Shown here piece after piece: positions 9,254 through 17,234 of a stretch of 64,000 bases of DNA; position 1 is the stretch's first letter, and each line of letters begins with the position of its first letter. Under the pieces are notes generated by a model, which saw only the letters and a program-made list of their open reading frames with translations, was not told the DNA's origin and made no database searches. The position numbers were made by a program, and so were the translations under genes. The stretch is from a bacterium (GTDB lineage: Archaea; JAADDD01): positions 62,001 to 126,000 of the forward strand of contig JAADDD010000003.1 in NCBI GenBank assembly GCA_013154095.1. The letters are read 5' to 3'.

Positions 9254-10594
9254 TCACTCCAAGATAAATTCTTGCCCGTTTCTAAGAATGTGCAGATCAT
9301 CGTTTAGCAGGTAGCCCTCTTCTTCTGCAACTTTTACTAGACCCATGATGCCTTCTGGTTCTCCGTGAATCGGAATTATCTGTTCTGGGTTAAGCATGTT
9401 TATTATTCTCTTGTGGTCTTCCGACATTCCGTGACCAGAAACATGGACGTTCAAGAACACGCTCGCTCCCATGCGCTTCAGCTTAGTCACTACTCTCCAG
9501 TGATTTGCCCTGTTTATTGGGTGCGGAATCACGTCCGAAGAGAAAATTACGCAATCTTCTGGCGTTATCTTGTAGGGCAGCTGGTTGTCGGCAATGCGCG
9601 TCAGCACTGCATCTGGCTCGCCCTGGTGCCCAGTAACGAGCAGAGCATAGTCTTGCTTTTTTTCTGCGAGTTCTTTGATGAAGTCCACTGCCTCGTCAAC
9701 GTTCTGCACGATCCGTGTGCCTTCAGGCAACTTTATGAGTCCGAGCTTTTCTGCCAACTCTACAGACCTAGCTAGCGATCTGCCAATTATTACTGGCGTT
9801 CTTCCAAGCTTTTCTGCAACAATATTAGTGATTTCTTCAATGCGCTCAATGTGCGAAGAATAAGTTGTAAGTATTAGCCCGTTTTTATCTTCTACGAGAG
9901 AGAGCACGTCCTTGAGCATCATTTCTGCTACTTTCTCTGAAGGAGTGTGACCTAGCTGGTGCGCTCGCGTTGTTTCGATTAAGAGCAGATCCACACCCTC
10001 GTTTCCCAGCCTCCTTAAGCGTTCATAGTCAGGAGGACCGAACTTCGAGCCGTTGTCTAGCTTGAAGTCCGAAATATAAACAATGGTTTTGTTTGCGGTA
10101 TGCACGGCGATGCTCACAGTCTGTGGCACAGAATGCGTCATGTTAATAAAACCAATACCGATCGATGGACCAGCAGGAAAAGACTCGCCTGCAGACAGTG
10201 TCACTACCTGGTTCTTTGGCCAGTCTATTTTATTATCTCTAAGAATATGTAACAATGTATATATAGTATAAGGAGTGCCAACAATAAAGGATTCTTTGTA
10301 GTTCTCGCAGATTTTCGGAAAAGCACCGATGTGGTCAAGGTGTGCATGAGAAAAAATGAACGCACGGATCTTTCCAGCAATTCTTTCTAGAATGTGATAA
10401 TCCGGCATTGCACCATACTCTAGCAGTTTTTGCGCAGTTTCCTTGAGCAGGTTTTTCGGGTCTTCGTACAGCATAGCATAAGAAATGTCTAAACCGCAGT
10501 CTATGACAATAATGTCGCGGCCAGACTTGATGGCAACCATATTGCTGCCAACTTGCTCAAACCCAGAAATGGCGATCAGCTTTGTTTCACTCAT
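9254..10594 (-). CDS. rnj: RNase J-family metallo-beta-lactamase ribonuclease
   Basis: 446 residues, the usual archaeal RNase J length. The zinc motif SHAHLDHIG is at about residues 80-88, with a beta-CASP part and a late VSGHGMSEDH and IPIHGEPE. Family members are 5'-to-3' exoribonucleases and endonucleases in RNA decay. It sits between rps2 and gltX in the operon; its start overlaps the S2 stop as ATGA. Confidence 0.92.
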   Translation of the reverse strand: MSETKLIAISGFEQVGSNMVAIKSGRDIIVIDCGLDISYAMLYEDPKNLLKETAQKLLEYGAMPDYHILERIAGKIRAFIFSHAHLDHIGAFPKICENYKESFIVGTPYTIYTLLHILRDNKIDWPKNQVVTLSAGESFPAGPSIGIGFINMTHSVPQTVSIAVHTANKTIVYISDFKLDNGSKFGPPDYERLRRLGNEGVDLLLIETTRAHQLGHTPSEKVAEMMLKDVLSLVEDKNGLILTTYSSHIERIEEITNIVAEKLGRTPVIIGRSLARSVELAEKLGLIKLPEGTRIVQNVDEAVDFIKELAEKKQDYALLVTGHQGEPDAVLTRIADNQLPYKITPEDCVIFSSDVIPHPINRANHWRVVTKLKRMGASVFLNVHVSGHGMSEDHKRIINMLNPEQIIPIHGEPEGIMGLVKVAEEEGYLLNDDLHILRNGQEFILE

Positions 10595-11265
10595 TTTTTC
10601 TTCCTGGCCTTCTTCCTCCTTCTCCTGCGCAGCTCTTCCAGCTGTTTCTTTATCCAGATAGGTAGCTCAACTTCTTCTTTTGTAGGCTCGAACTCCTTCC
10701 ACTTGAGCTCGGAAAGTTCATCGTTTGGTCCAAGCACACCTCTTGCACGCAAGTATTCTCGAGCAAGCAAGTAAAAGAACAAGGCAAGTGCCTTTTTGCC
10801 GCGGTTGTTTCCAGGAATAATAAAATCAATGTTTTGTACAGGATTGAAAGTGTTGACTAAAGCTATAACAAATATTCCTACTTGCTTAGCTTCTCGAATA
10901 GCTTGTTTGTCCATTATTGGATCTGCAGCTATTAGCACCTCTGGTTCCAAGAAATATTTTATGTTTGGATTAGTCAATGTGCCAGGAATGAACCTTCCTA
11001 TCCTAGCCAGACACTTGGTGTACTCTGCAAACTTCTGCGCTGGCTTCCTTGCAGTCATGCGGTTGGCAACAACCAGAATCTCGCTTGGCTCGTACTTTGC
11101 CAGGATTCTTGCTGCTTCTGCTATTCTTTCGTCGATTTTGTTGATGTCAAATATGTAGAGGCCGTCCTTACGCTGCGTGTAGATAAACGGTTCCATGAAC
11201 TTGTTTTTCTGCGCAGTGCCAATGTGAATGCCTGATTGGAGATATACAGAGCGATCCACAAGCAT
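10591..11265 (-). CDS. rps2: Ribosomal protein S2
   Basis: 224 residues. Typical S2 features include GIHIGTAQKNKFMEPFIY, LVVANRMTARKPAQKFAE, then GRFIPGTLTNP and EPEVLIAADP. It belongs to the 30S body and helps recruit late proteins. A Lys/Arg-rich tail (RRRRRKKARKKK) extends past the core. It follows rpoK by 4 bases, a pairing seen in many archaea, where enolase often lies between or nearby; no enolase gene is here. Confidence 0.95.
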   Translation of the reverse strand: MLVDRSVYLQSGIHIGTAQKNKFMEPFIYTQRKDGLYIFDINKIDERIAEAARILAKYEPSEILVVANRMTARKPAQKFAEYTKCLARIGRFIPGTLTNPNIKYFLEPEVLIAADPIMDKQAIREAKQVGIFVIALVNTFNPVQNIDFIIPGNNRGKKALALFFYLLAREYLRARGVLGPNDELSELKWKEFEPTKEEVELPIWIKKQLEELRRRRRKKARKKK

Positions 11266-11269
11266 TTTC

Positions 11270-11458
11270 TCATTCCTGCTTTCTTGGTAGCTTTACCTCA
11301 AAAGGCACAACTCCTCTTTCTACTTCTAGCTTTGCTAGTTCGAAGACATCGGAAATGGTTTCTTTGACCAGTTTAGGAGCGCCTGCAGCTAGCTGAAGTA
11401 CGCGTGCACCGATCATTCTGGTATAGATAAATATGTTCTTTTTACTTTGCATATCCAT
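11270..11458 (-). CDS. rpoK: RNA polymerase subunit Rpo6 (RpoK)
   Basis: 62 residues, close to the usual archaeal Rpo6 length. The RPB6/omega signature is visible: TRMIGARVLQLAAGAPKLV followed by a C-terminal beta strand GVVPFEVKLPRK. It stabilises the clamp region of RNA polymerase. It is the first gene of the operon that runs to pfdA; an alternative ATG lies two codons in. Confidence 0.9.
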   Translation of the reverse strand: MDMQSKKNIFIYTRMIGARVLQLAAGAPKLVKETISDVFELAKLEVERGVVPFEVKLPRKQE

Positions 11459-11507
11459 AATGTGGAAAAAGAAGCCTTTTTAAAGTATTTCTTTCTCGCG
11501 CGCAAGA

Positions 11508-11568
11508 AGGTCAGACGAGGACCACTTCATCACTGTGGTTCAGCGTTACTCCCTCTCGTCATCCACAG
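11508..11568 (-). ncRNA. C/D-box sRNA with complete C, D', C' and D boxes
   Basis: On the minus strand, in order: box C ATGACGA (11556-11562), a 12-nt guide GAGGGAGTAACG, D' CTGA (11540-11543), a 6-nt spacer, C' GTGATGA (11527-11533), a 12-nt guide AGTGGTCCTCGT, and D CTGA (11511-11514). Both guides are exactly 12 nt, as in archaeal dual-guide sRNAs that direct 2'-O-methylation with Nop5, fibrillarin and L7Ae. A TATA-like box (11585-11597) lies about 25 nt upstream. The predicted methylated nucleotide pairs with the fifth guide base before D or D'. The targets were not identified. Confidence 0.85.
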
Positions 11569-11584
11569 AAGTTAGACTGTTCAG

Positions 11585-11597
11585 CTATTTTAAATAG
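11585..11597. promoter_or_regulatory. Near-palindromic TATA-like box
   Basis: The CTATTTTAAATAG segment reads almost the same on both strands. On the minus strand it is correctly placed to start the C/D sRNA near 11566. On the plus strand it would start a transcript near 11617 that runs through the 11611-11630 hairpin towards aspS, where no gene is recognised. Confidence 0.5.
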
Positions 11598-11610
11598 ATG
11601 TCCAAGATCG

Positions 11611-11630
11611 CTTGCAGGAATAGCTGCAAG
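11611..11630. other. Perfect 7-bp stem-loop in the sRNA-aspS gap
   Basis: CTTGCAG and CTGCAAG form a perfect inverted repeat around a 6-base loop. It lies in the only sizeable gap of the window (11459-11747), between the C/D sRNA and aspS. It may be part of a further small RNA or a terminator; no H/ACA pocket or C/D boxes could be completed around it. The rest of the gap, 11631-11715, shows nothing recognisable. Confidence 0.35.
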
Positions 11631-11715
11631 GCTTTAATCATGTGCTTGGCCCACTAAAGATTACAGAGGCTGCTTGCCTAAAAAGAAAATAAAAGAGCTG
11701 CGCAGACGCAAGAAT

Positions 11716-11722
11716 CTTAAAT
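11716..11722 (+). promoter_or_regulatory. TATA-like box of aspS
   Basis: CTTAAAT lies 32 bases before the aspS ATG, so the mRNA would start at or next to the start codon (leaderless). No Shine-Dalgarno sequence is visible before that ATG, which agrees. Confidence 0.45.
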
Positions 11723-11747
11723 CATACATTCATTCGTATACAGTACC

Positions 11748-13031
11748 ATGAAGCAGCTGTACACAACAGACGTGCACAAGTTGCCAGAAGGCAGCAAGGT
11801 AGAGGTTTTGGGCTGGGTGCACGAACTCCGTGACCTTGGCGGAGTAAAATTTCTTGTTCTCCGCGACAGGGAAGGCTTTCTGCAAGTTACCTTCAAGAAA
11901 GACCTTGCTCCGGAACTGCTCAAAAAATTCGCTGAACTGAACCACGAAGATGTTGTGCGTGTTATTGGCACTGTGCGTAAAGATCCGCGAGCTCCTGGAG
12001 GAACTGAACTGCTGCCAGAGCATGTAGAAGTACTGGCAAAAGCAAAAGAAATTCTGCCCCTAGACGTGACCGAAAAAGTAAAGGCAGAGGCCGAAACACG
12101 GTTTGATTACAGGGTACTTGATTTACGCAGACCACGAATCCACGCAATATTCCGTGTGCGCGATGCTCTAGTAGAAGGAATGCGTCAGTTTCTGCGAAAA
12201 CAGGGCTTCATTGAAATCTACACACCAAAAATAATTGGTGCTGCATCGGAAGGAGGCGCACAGCTTTTTCCAGTACTATATTATGGAAAGGAAGCTTTTC
12301 TTTCGCAAAGTCCACAGCTCTACAAGCAGCTGCTAGTAATTGCTGGCTTCGAGAAAGTCTATGAAATAGGACCATACTTTAGAGCAGAAGAATCGCACAC
12401 TACCAGGCACCTCTCAGAATCTACTGCAGTCGACGTGGAGCTTGCGTGGACATCGCTCGAGGAGCTCGTTGACCTGCACTACAGGCTGCTCGCTGCAGGC
12501 ATAGAGCATGTGTTAGAGCACTGCTCTCGCTGGCTCGAGCTGCTGGGGGCAAGCATAGACGTCCCCGAAAAGGTTGTGCTAGACTTTGAGGAAGCCAAAG
12601 AGATAACAAAACGAGCAGAGCAGCGAGAAGAGCTCGACTTTTCTACAGAAGAAGAAAAGATTTTGGGAGAACAGTTTGGTAACAGCATTGTTTATGTTCT
12701 CCGCTATCCTCTTGCAGCTAGACCTTTCTACACGCAGCCAGATCCAAGAAATCCAGAAAAGGGACTGGCCTTTGATGGAATATATAAAGGACTGGAAATT
12801 GTTTCTGGGTCTGTTCGTGTGCATGATCCAGAACTGCTGCGCAGACAGCTCAAGGAGCGAGGCATAGATCCTGCAAGATTTGGCTTTTACGTAGAAGCCT
12901 TCGAGTACGGAGCTCCTCCGCATGGAGGTTTTGGCACTGGAATAGAGCGCATTTTAAAGCAGCTGCTTAACCTGCCTCATGTACGAGAAGCTATTTTCTT
13001 TCCGCGCTTGCCTAACAGACTGGTACCATGA
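11748..13031 (+). CDS. aspS: Aspartyl-tRNA synthetase, archaeal type
   Basis: 427 residues, normal for archaeal AspRS. An N-terminal OB-fold anticodon domain (residues about 15-100, GWVHELRDLGGVKFLVLRDR) precedes the class II core. Motif 2 contains GPYFRAEESHTTRH (about residue 210) and motif 3 GFGTGIERIL (about 390). Archaeal enzymes of this type are often non-discriminating; that cannot be decided here. It is followed directly by a membrane-protein gene (ATGA overlap). Confidence 0.95.
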   Translation: MKQLYTTDVHKLPEGSKVEVLGWVHELRDLGGVKFLVLRDREGFLQVTFKKDLAPELLKKFAELNHEDVVRVIGTVRKDPRAPGGTELLPEHVEVLAKAKEILPLDVTEKVKAEAETRFDYRVLDLRRPRIHAIFRVRDALVEGMRQFLRKQGFIEIYTPKIIGAASEGGAQLFPVLYYGKEAFLSQSPQLYKQLLVIAGFEKVYEIGPYFRAEESHTTRHLSESTAVDVELAWTSLEELVDLHYRLLAAGIEHVLEHCSRWLELLGASIDVPEKVVLDFEEAKEITKRAEQREELDFSTEEEKILGEQFGNSIVYVLRYPLAARPFYTQPDPRNPEKGLAFDGIYKGLEIVSGSVRVHDPELLRRQLKERGIDPARFGFYVEAFEYGAPPHGGFGTGIERILKQLLNLPHVREAIFFPRLPNRLVP

Positions 13032-13387
13032 ATCCGGAAGAACTGTTTTTTGCCTTTTTGTTGGCTTGCTTGCTGCTCTACCTTCTCTTTCCTGGTCTGC
13101 CTGCACTTATATTAATATTAATTATTTTCTTGTTTTTCTTCTTAATATATTTTGGTCCATACGAAGTCAGACCATTACCGCTCCAGGCATACATTGCCAT
13201 GGTTATTTTCGGCAGTCTCTGGCTCTTTCTTGAGTGTATTCTAGGCATACATTTCTTTACCTGGCTGTTCATGATTCCTCCTGGTCCGTTCACTTCGACT
13301 TGGTCGTTCTTTATTCCGCTAGGCTTAGTGCTGTTCGGACTTTACGGTATCATCGACGAGGCAATAAAAAAGAAGATTCTAGGTTAG
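13028..13387 (+). CDS. Small multi-span membrane protein, unknown
   Basis: 119 residues with three or four hydrophobic helices (about 5-25, 26-45, 55-80, 92-110) and a short basic C-terminus (KKKILG). No family is recognised. Its ATG overlaps the aspS stop, so it is probably translationally coupled to aspS. The last 4 bases overlap the convergent pth2. Confidence 0.65.
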   Translation: MNPEELFFAFLLACLLLYLLFPGLPALILILIIFLFFFLIYFGPYEVRPLPLQAYIAMVIFGSLWLFLECILGIHFFTWLFMIPPGPFTSTWSFFIPLGLVLFGLYGIIDEAIKKKILG

Positions 13388-13725
13388 AGCAGGTGCAGGT
13401 GACCAGTAACTTTATCGACTTCTTCTTCTGGTGCTGGTCCAATGCCAACGCAAGTCACTGTACCAGGAGCAAGCTCTGTGCGACCAGCATCTACTACCAG
13501 AAAGACTGGAAGTCCTAGATCCTTTGCCTGCCGGTAAATTTGCATCAGCTCCTGCAAATCTTTGACTTTCAGCACAACTTTTTTCATGCCTTCTGCCAGC
13601 CACTGTTTTCTCCACTTTTCTGGAGCTTCGAGAAAAGCTCCTACTGCAGCATGAGCTACCTGCGCTGCAAGCTTTCCCTTGCTCATCTTCAGGTCTGTCC
13701 GGACAACGAGGGACTGCTTGAGCAT
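13384..13725 (-). CDS. pth2: Peptidyl-tRNA hydrolase, archaeal/eukaryal type (Pth2)
   Basis: 113 residues, exactly the family size. It releases tRNA from peptidyl-tRNAs that drop off ribosomes. Signatures include KQSLVVRTDLKMSKGKLAAQ (with the catalytic-region Lys), QVAHAAVGA, and GRTELAPGTVTCVGIGPAP. It stands alone on the minus strand, facing the aspS operon. Confidence 0.96.
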   Translation of the reverse strand: MLKQSLVVRTDLKMSKGKLAAQVAHAAVGAFLEAPEKWRKQWLAEGMKKVVLKVKDLQELMQIYRQAKDLGLPVFLVVDAGRTELAPGTVTCVGIGPAPEEEVDKVTGHLHLL

Positions 13726-13764
13726 AGTTTATTAACATATATTATGAATAGTAAATAGATATTC

Positions 13765-14022
13765 ATGATTATATTATTAATTGTGCTGGCTGCAGGAATA
13801 GTGGTCTGTGCGTTCCTAGGTCTAGTAGTATATCTTAGACTGCTAGAGAAGCTGCTAAAAGAGGCGCGTGAGCAGCTCCATGGACTTGTGTTTGCTGCCA
13901 AAGAAATGGCTGTGCAGCTGAAAATGAAGAAACTCGAGGCAAAGAAAGAGGAAAAAAGCTCGCTTGAAGAAGAGTTCAAGCGTAGGTTCAATAAACTGCT
14001 CCGCAGGTTCAGGAACGTTTAA
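13765..14022 (+). CDS. Small membrane-anchored coiled-coil protein, unknown
   Basis: 85 residues. One N-terminal membrane helix (about 2-25) is followed by a highly charged helical tail rich in Lys and Glu. No family is recognised. Its stop codon lies inside the TATA-like box of the downstream tRNA-Met. Confidence 0.55.
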   Translation: MIILLIVLAAGIVVCAFLGLVVYLRLLEKLLKEAREQLHGLVFAAKEMAVQLKMKKLEAKKEEKSSLEEEFKRRFNKLLRRFRNV

Positions 14023-14024
14023 AA
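14018..14024 (+). promoter_or_regulatory. TATA-like box of tRNA-Met
   Basis: TTTAAAA begins 32 nt upstream of the mature tRNA 5' end and overlaps the stop codon of the preceding gene. The spacing would place the transcription start at or next to tRNA base 1. Confidence 0.55.
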
Positions 14025-14049
14025 TCTTTGGTGCGTATAATTTATCTGG

Positions 14050-14146
14050 GCCGGGGTAGCTCAGCCTGGTAGAGCGCTCGGCTCATAGGTCCTTCGAGGA
14101 CTGAGAAACCGAGAGGTCCCGGGTTCAAATCCCGGCCCCGGCGCCA
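14050..14146 (+). tRNA. tRNA-Met (CAT), elongator-like, with a 20-nt intron; CCA encoded
   Basis: Acceptor GCCGGGG pairs with CCCCGGC, discriminator G (14143), CCA 14144-14146. Anticodon CAT is at 14084-14086. The intron 14088-14107 sits at the canonical 37/38 position, with an internal GTCC/GGAC hairpin consistent with a bulge-helix-bulge splice substrate. The three G:C pairs of initiator tRNA at the base of the anticodon stem are absent, so an elongator is favoured. tRNA-Ile2 (modified CAT) cannot be fully excluded; the G discriminator is unusual for either. Confidence 0.9.
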
Positions 14147-14181
14147 GCATTTTTGTATTCTTAGACTGGCAATGCTTATTA

Positions 14182-14685
14182 ATGCGGCGCAGCACTGCAA
14201 TTAAACTAGCAGTTTCTGCTGTGCTCTATTTTTTAGTTTTTTATTTGCTGTTCTTTTCTAGAACCACCGCCCAACCACCATACAGCTTTCCTGCTGCAGA
14301 AAACAAGCAATTTTTGCTGGGCTTTTACTGTTACAGTAACCAAACAGCCTTTATTAACATTTTTCAGGCAATGCTTGGCGCAGAACTAGGGAAACTCAAT
14401 TATCCTTTGAATAAAATACTTGTATTTTGTTACAGAGGCACTGCTAGCAGCTATCCTTCAATTCACTACATTTATTATTTACTGTTACTAAATAAAACTA
14501 CATTGATTGTACATTTTGTTCCTGTACAAGGATATAATTGCACAAGCGTAATGAGAAGAATAGGGAACATTAATTTCATAACACTGTATATTGGCCAGCA
14601 ACTTCCTTTCAGCAAGCAAAAATACTGCATTGCCTGGCTAGTTTACAGCATCACTAAGCAATATTTTCTGTCGCTAGCTAGGTAA
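14182..14685 (+). CDS. Secreted or membrane-anchored small Cys protein, unknown
   Basis: 167 residues. One N-terminal hydrophobic helix (about 8-27) with a basic RR start, then an ectodomain with five Cys and N-X-S/T sites (NQT, NKT, NCT). No family is recognised. It belongs to the group of short exported proteins scattered through this window; the middle (FCYRG then GYNCTSV) loosely resembles part of the 306-residue protein at 60214. Confidence 0.65.
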   Translation: MRRSTAIKLAVSAVLYFLVFYLLFFSRTTAQPPYSFPAAENKQFLLGFYCYSNQTAFINIFQAMLGAELGKLNYPLNKILVFCYRGTASSYPSIHYIYYLLLLNKTTLIVHFVPVQGYNCTSVMRRIGNINFITLYIGQQLPFSKQKYCIAWLVYSITKQYFLSLAR

Positions 14686-14687
14686 AA

Positions 14688-14695
14688 TTTTAATA
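14688..14695 (+). promoter_or_regulatory. TATA-like box of the gar1-tfb operon
   Basis: TTTTAATA lies 33 bases before the gar1 ATG, with no Shine-Dalgarno sequence in between, consistent with a leaderless message. Confidence 0.4.
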
Positions 14696-14720
14696 GATTA
14701 TTTAGAAAATTTTAAACTTA

Positions 14721-14996
14721 ATGCTGCTACGTCTAGGAAAAATCTTTCGCAAGACTTTTAGAAACACCTACCTCGTGCGCAGTTCTACGGTGCCTGTGCT
14801 TCGGCAACCAGTGTTCTTGGCTTCTGGTGAGCGTGTTGGCCGCGTGCTTGACGTTTTTGGACCAGTAAACTTGCCGTACGTAGAGATCTTACCGGAGACT
14901 AGGAAAGAGCTGCTGGGCGAGGTTGTCTACGTGCGAGGTGGAAAGCATGAAGTACCGCTGTCCAAGATGCGGAAACGAGACAGACTTCGAATATAA
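14721..14996 (+). CDS. gar1: H/ACA RNA-protein complex component Gar1
   Basis: 91 residues. The Gar1 core beta-barrel is seen in VFLASGERVGRVLDVFGPV and PYVEILPE. Gar1 binds Cbf5 and promotes guide-RNA-directed pseudouridylation of rRNA. The gar1-tfb order is conserved in many archaea. Its 3' end overlaps the start of tfb by 50 bases. Confidence 0.9.
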   Translation: MLLRLGKIFRKTFRNTYLVRSSTVPVLRQPVFLASGERVGRVLDVFGPVNLPYVEILPETRKELLGEVVYVRGGKHEVPLSKMRKRDRLRI

Positions 14997-15879
14997 TTAC
15001 GAGACTGGAGAGGTTATCTGTAAGCGCTGTGGCTTTGTTGTAGGAACTATAATGGAAGTGGGTCCAGAATGGAGAGTTTTTGAGCCAGAAGACTTGCTTG
15101 AGCGCAGGAGAACTGGACCTATCGAGAAGCTGACACGTGTAGGCGGACCAGAAACAGTGATGGATAGATCATACAAGGATGTACACGGAAAAAGGCTTTC
15201 TAGCTTGCAGCGCGCTGAGGCAGCAAGAACAAGAAAAGTCGAAATTAAATCTGCGCTTTTTCATGAGCACAAACACTTAAGGTATGCTATTGGCCTTATA
15301 CAAAAGTACATTTACGACCTTCATTTACCAGAAAATGTGGCAGAAACTTGTGCTGTCTGGTACAAGAAGCTGCGCGATGAAGGAGTGATGCGTGGCAGAT
15401 CCATAGAAGTTGTCGCGGCTGCGCTCATCTATGCTGTCACTAGGCAGCTTGACATTCCTATTTCTCTAGACGAGATTGCGCGAGTAACAGAGATTCCGAA
15501 GAAAGAAATTGCCAAGATCTACAGGTTCATCGTAAAGAAGCTTGGACTAAAAATTAAAATAATAGATCCTATGGACTACGCTGCAAAACTTGTGAAAGAA
15601 CTAGAGCTAGGCGACCAGGTGCTGCGACTCGCGGCAAAGATTATTGAGGAGGCCAAAAAGCTGGACCTGGTAGCAGGTAGATCTCCTGCTGGTATCGCAG
15701 CTGCAGCAGTCTATATAGCTGCTCGAGAACTTGGAATAAGAAAAACGCAAAAAGAAATTGCAGAAAAGGCAAACATCACTGAAGTAACAATTAGAAATAG
15801 ATATAGAGAACTGCAAGAAAAAATTAACATCCAAAAACTAAAAGAAGAAGTGCTCAAGGAAACTGCTAGCAGTCAGTAG
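14947..15879 (+). CDS. tfb: Transcription initiation factor TFB
   Basis: 310 residues from this ATG. An N-terminal zinc ribbon (CPRCG at residues 5-9, CKRCG about 27) and B-reader/linker are followed by two cyclin folds (about residues 115-205 and 210-300). TFB bridges the TBP-TATA complex and RNA polymerase. The start is chosen because AGGTGG lies 6 bases upstream and the zinc ribbon begins here; longer starts add residues inside gar1 without homology. Confidence 0.95.
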   Translation: MKYRCPRCGNETDFEYNYETGEVICKRCGFVVGTIMEVGPEWRVFEPEDLLERRRTGPIEKLTRVGGPETVMDRSYKDVHGKRLSSLQRAEAARTRKVEIKSALFHEHKHLRYAIGLIQKYIYDLHLPENVAETCAVWYKKLRDEGVMRGRSIEVVAAALIYAVTRQLDIPISLDEIARVTEIPKKEIAKIYRFIVKKLGLKIKIIDPMDYAAKLVKELELGDQVLRLAAKIIEEAKKLDLVAGRSPAGIAAAAVYIAARELGIRKTQKEIAEKANITEVTIRNRYRELQEKINIQKLKEEVLKETASSQ

Positions 15880-15888
15880 CTTTTAATA
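15880..15888 (+). promoter_or_regulatory. TATA-like box of the KaiC-like gene
   Basis: CTTTTAATA lies about 30 bases before the ATG, right after the tfb stop. The spacing fits a leaderless message. Confidence 0.4.
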
Positions 15889-15909
15889 ATTCCTCTTAAA
15901 TATTTTAGT

Positions 15910-16656
15910 ATGGTCGAGCGAGTAAAATCCGGCATTCCTGGAATGGACGAAATTCTGAACGGAGGAATTCCAAAGAGAAATGCTGTACTTGTTGCAGGAG
16001 GACCTGGTACAGGAAAAACTATCATGTCCCAGCAGTTCTTGATTGTAGGAGCAGTAAAATACGGAGAACCGGGAATCTACGTCACGCTGGAGGAACATCC
16101 TGCTCAGGTTCGCCGTGACATGAGCAGCTTTGACTGGTACGATGTGGGGCGAGTAGATGTGCGCAAGCTAGAAGAAGAAGGAAAAATCGCTATTGTTGAT
16201 GCCTTCACCGCAGGTATCGGCAGGTATGCTGAACGAGAAAAGTACGTGGTCACTGATCCAACAGACGTGACCCTGCTTTCAGACGTGATCCGCGAAGCAA
16301 TAAAGGATATAGGCGCACAGCGCGCAGTTATTGACTCTGTTAGCACGCTGTACCTCACTAAACCAAGCGTTGCAAGAAACATTGTGCTCCAGCTCAAGAA
16401 AGTGTTGGCTGGTCTAGGAGTTACTGCAATTCTAGTCTCGCAGGTTTCTGCTTCTGAGCGAGGATTTGGTGGACCAGGAGTAGAGCACGCGGCTGACGGT
16501 ATCATTCGACTAGATCTAGATGAAATAAAAGGAGAGCTAAAGCGATCATTGATTGTCTGGAAAATGCGTGGGACAAGTCACTCGCTTAGAAGACATCCTT
16601 TCGAGATAACTGACAAAGGAGTAATAATCTATCCTGACAAGGTTGTTGAGTGGTAA
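15910..16656 (+). CDS. Single-domain KaiC/RecA-superfamily ATPase
   Basis: 248 residues, one KaiC-like domain. Walker A GGPGTGKT is at about residue 31, followed by the catalytic Glu pair in [11 protein letters not shown] Walker B-like [11 protein letters not shown] is at about 140, and a late [15 protein letters not shown]. Such archaeal proteins are usually assigned to signalling or DNA-related regulation without proven function. It is followed on the same strand by a COG1356-type HTH gene and FEN-1. Confidence 0.88.
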   Translation: MVERVKSGIPGMDEILNGGIPKRNAVLVAGGPGTGKTIMSQQFLIVGAVKYGEPGIYVTLEEHPAQVRRDMSSFDWYDVGRVDVRKLEEEGKIAIVDAFTAGIGRYAEREKYVVTDPTDVTLLSDVIREAIKDIGAQRAVIDSVSTLYLTKPSVARNIVLQLKKVLAGLGVTAILVSQVSASERGFGGPGVEHAADGIIRLDLDEIKGELKRSLIVWKMRGTSHSLRRHPFEITDKGVIIYPDKVVEW

Positions 16657-16727
16657 ATTCCTCGTTCTGTAAACTAAATTTTTTATCCTGTTTTGCTAGA
16701 ATTTCTAGAGAAATTTCGGGTGATAAG

Positions 16728-17207
16728 ATGAACGTCTCCGAGATACCTCTAAAACCGTTAACGAGAGAAGAAATTCATAAACTAGAAACTGCGCTACTGT
16801 TCTATACTATGCTAAGAAAAGACGTGTTTGAAATGATCAAGGACCCAGAGCAAAGAATTACTTGGGTCGATTCTTTGGCAGTTGCAGCAGCTGCTCTAGC
16901 AAGAGAAAAGGCAGGAATGCCTATTAAGCAAATAGCAGAAGAGCTAGGCAGAACAGAGACAACAATCAGAGAGCATCTCCAGGGAAAGACAAAGGCAGGA
17001 GCGCTTGTCCGAGAAACCTACGAGATGCTAGCAAGAGGCCAGCTTCCTGAGCTAGTCATCGACTCGCCTGAAGCTTTAGCAAAAGTAATCGGCAAGTCTG
17101 TAGAAATTGCAGCTGCTCCTGCAGCAGAGAAGCTAGAGCAGCTCAAGCAAACACTAAAAGAAGTAAAAGAAAAGCTAGACAAGGCACTCGAGCTACTAGA
17201 AAAGTAG
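16728..17207 (+). CDS. Archaeal HTH regulator, COG1356-like
   Basis: 159 residues. A helix-turn-helix is clear at about residues 60-95 (REKAGMPIKQIAEELGRTET, then REHL), followed by a C-terminal coiled coil (about 130-158). The start ATG follows a GGTGAT element by 3 bases; an upstream in-frame extension overlaps the KaiC-like gene and lacks homology. It resembles the conserved archaeal regulators often found near radB/kaiC-type ATPases; its targets are unknown. Confidence 0.8.
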   Translation: MNVSEIPLKPLTREEIHKLETALLFYTMLRKDVFEMIKDPEQRITWVDSLAVAAAALAREKAGMPIKQIAEELGRTETTIREHLQGKTKAGALVRETYEMLARGQLPELVIDSPEALAKVIGKSVEIAAAPAAEKLEQLKQTLKEVKEKLDKALELLEK

Positions 17208-17234
17208 ATCTACCTCTTTCTCCACTTTTTCTTT

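Noticed and set aside
10553..10774. Plus-strand ORF opposite rps2 and RNase J
   Set aside because: Antisense of two well-conserved genes; low-complexity Ser/Leu composition typical of shadow frames.
11611..11680. H/ACA sRNA after the C/D sRNA
   Set aside because: A hairpin and an ACA are present, but no pseudouridylation pocket or K-turn could be built.
14050..14146. Initiator tRNA-Met
   Set aside because: The three G:C pairs of the initiator anticodon stem are missing, and the 37/38 intron is typical of elongator tRNA-Met.
14923..14946. Longer TFB start upstream of the zinc ribbon
   Set aside because: The ATG at 14947 has a good AGGTGG element and begins exactly at the conserved zinc ribbon.
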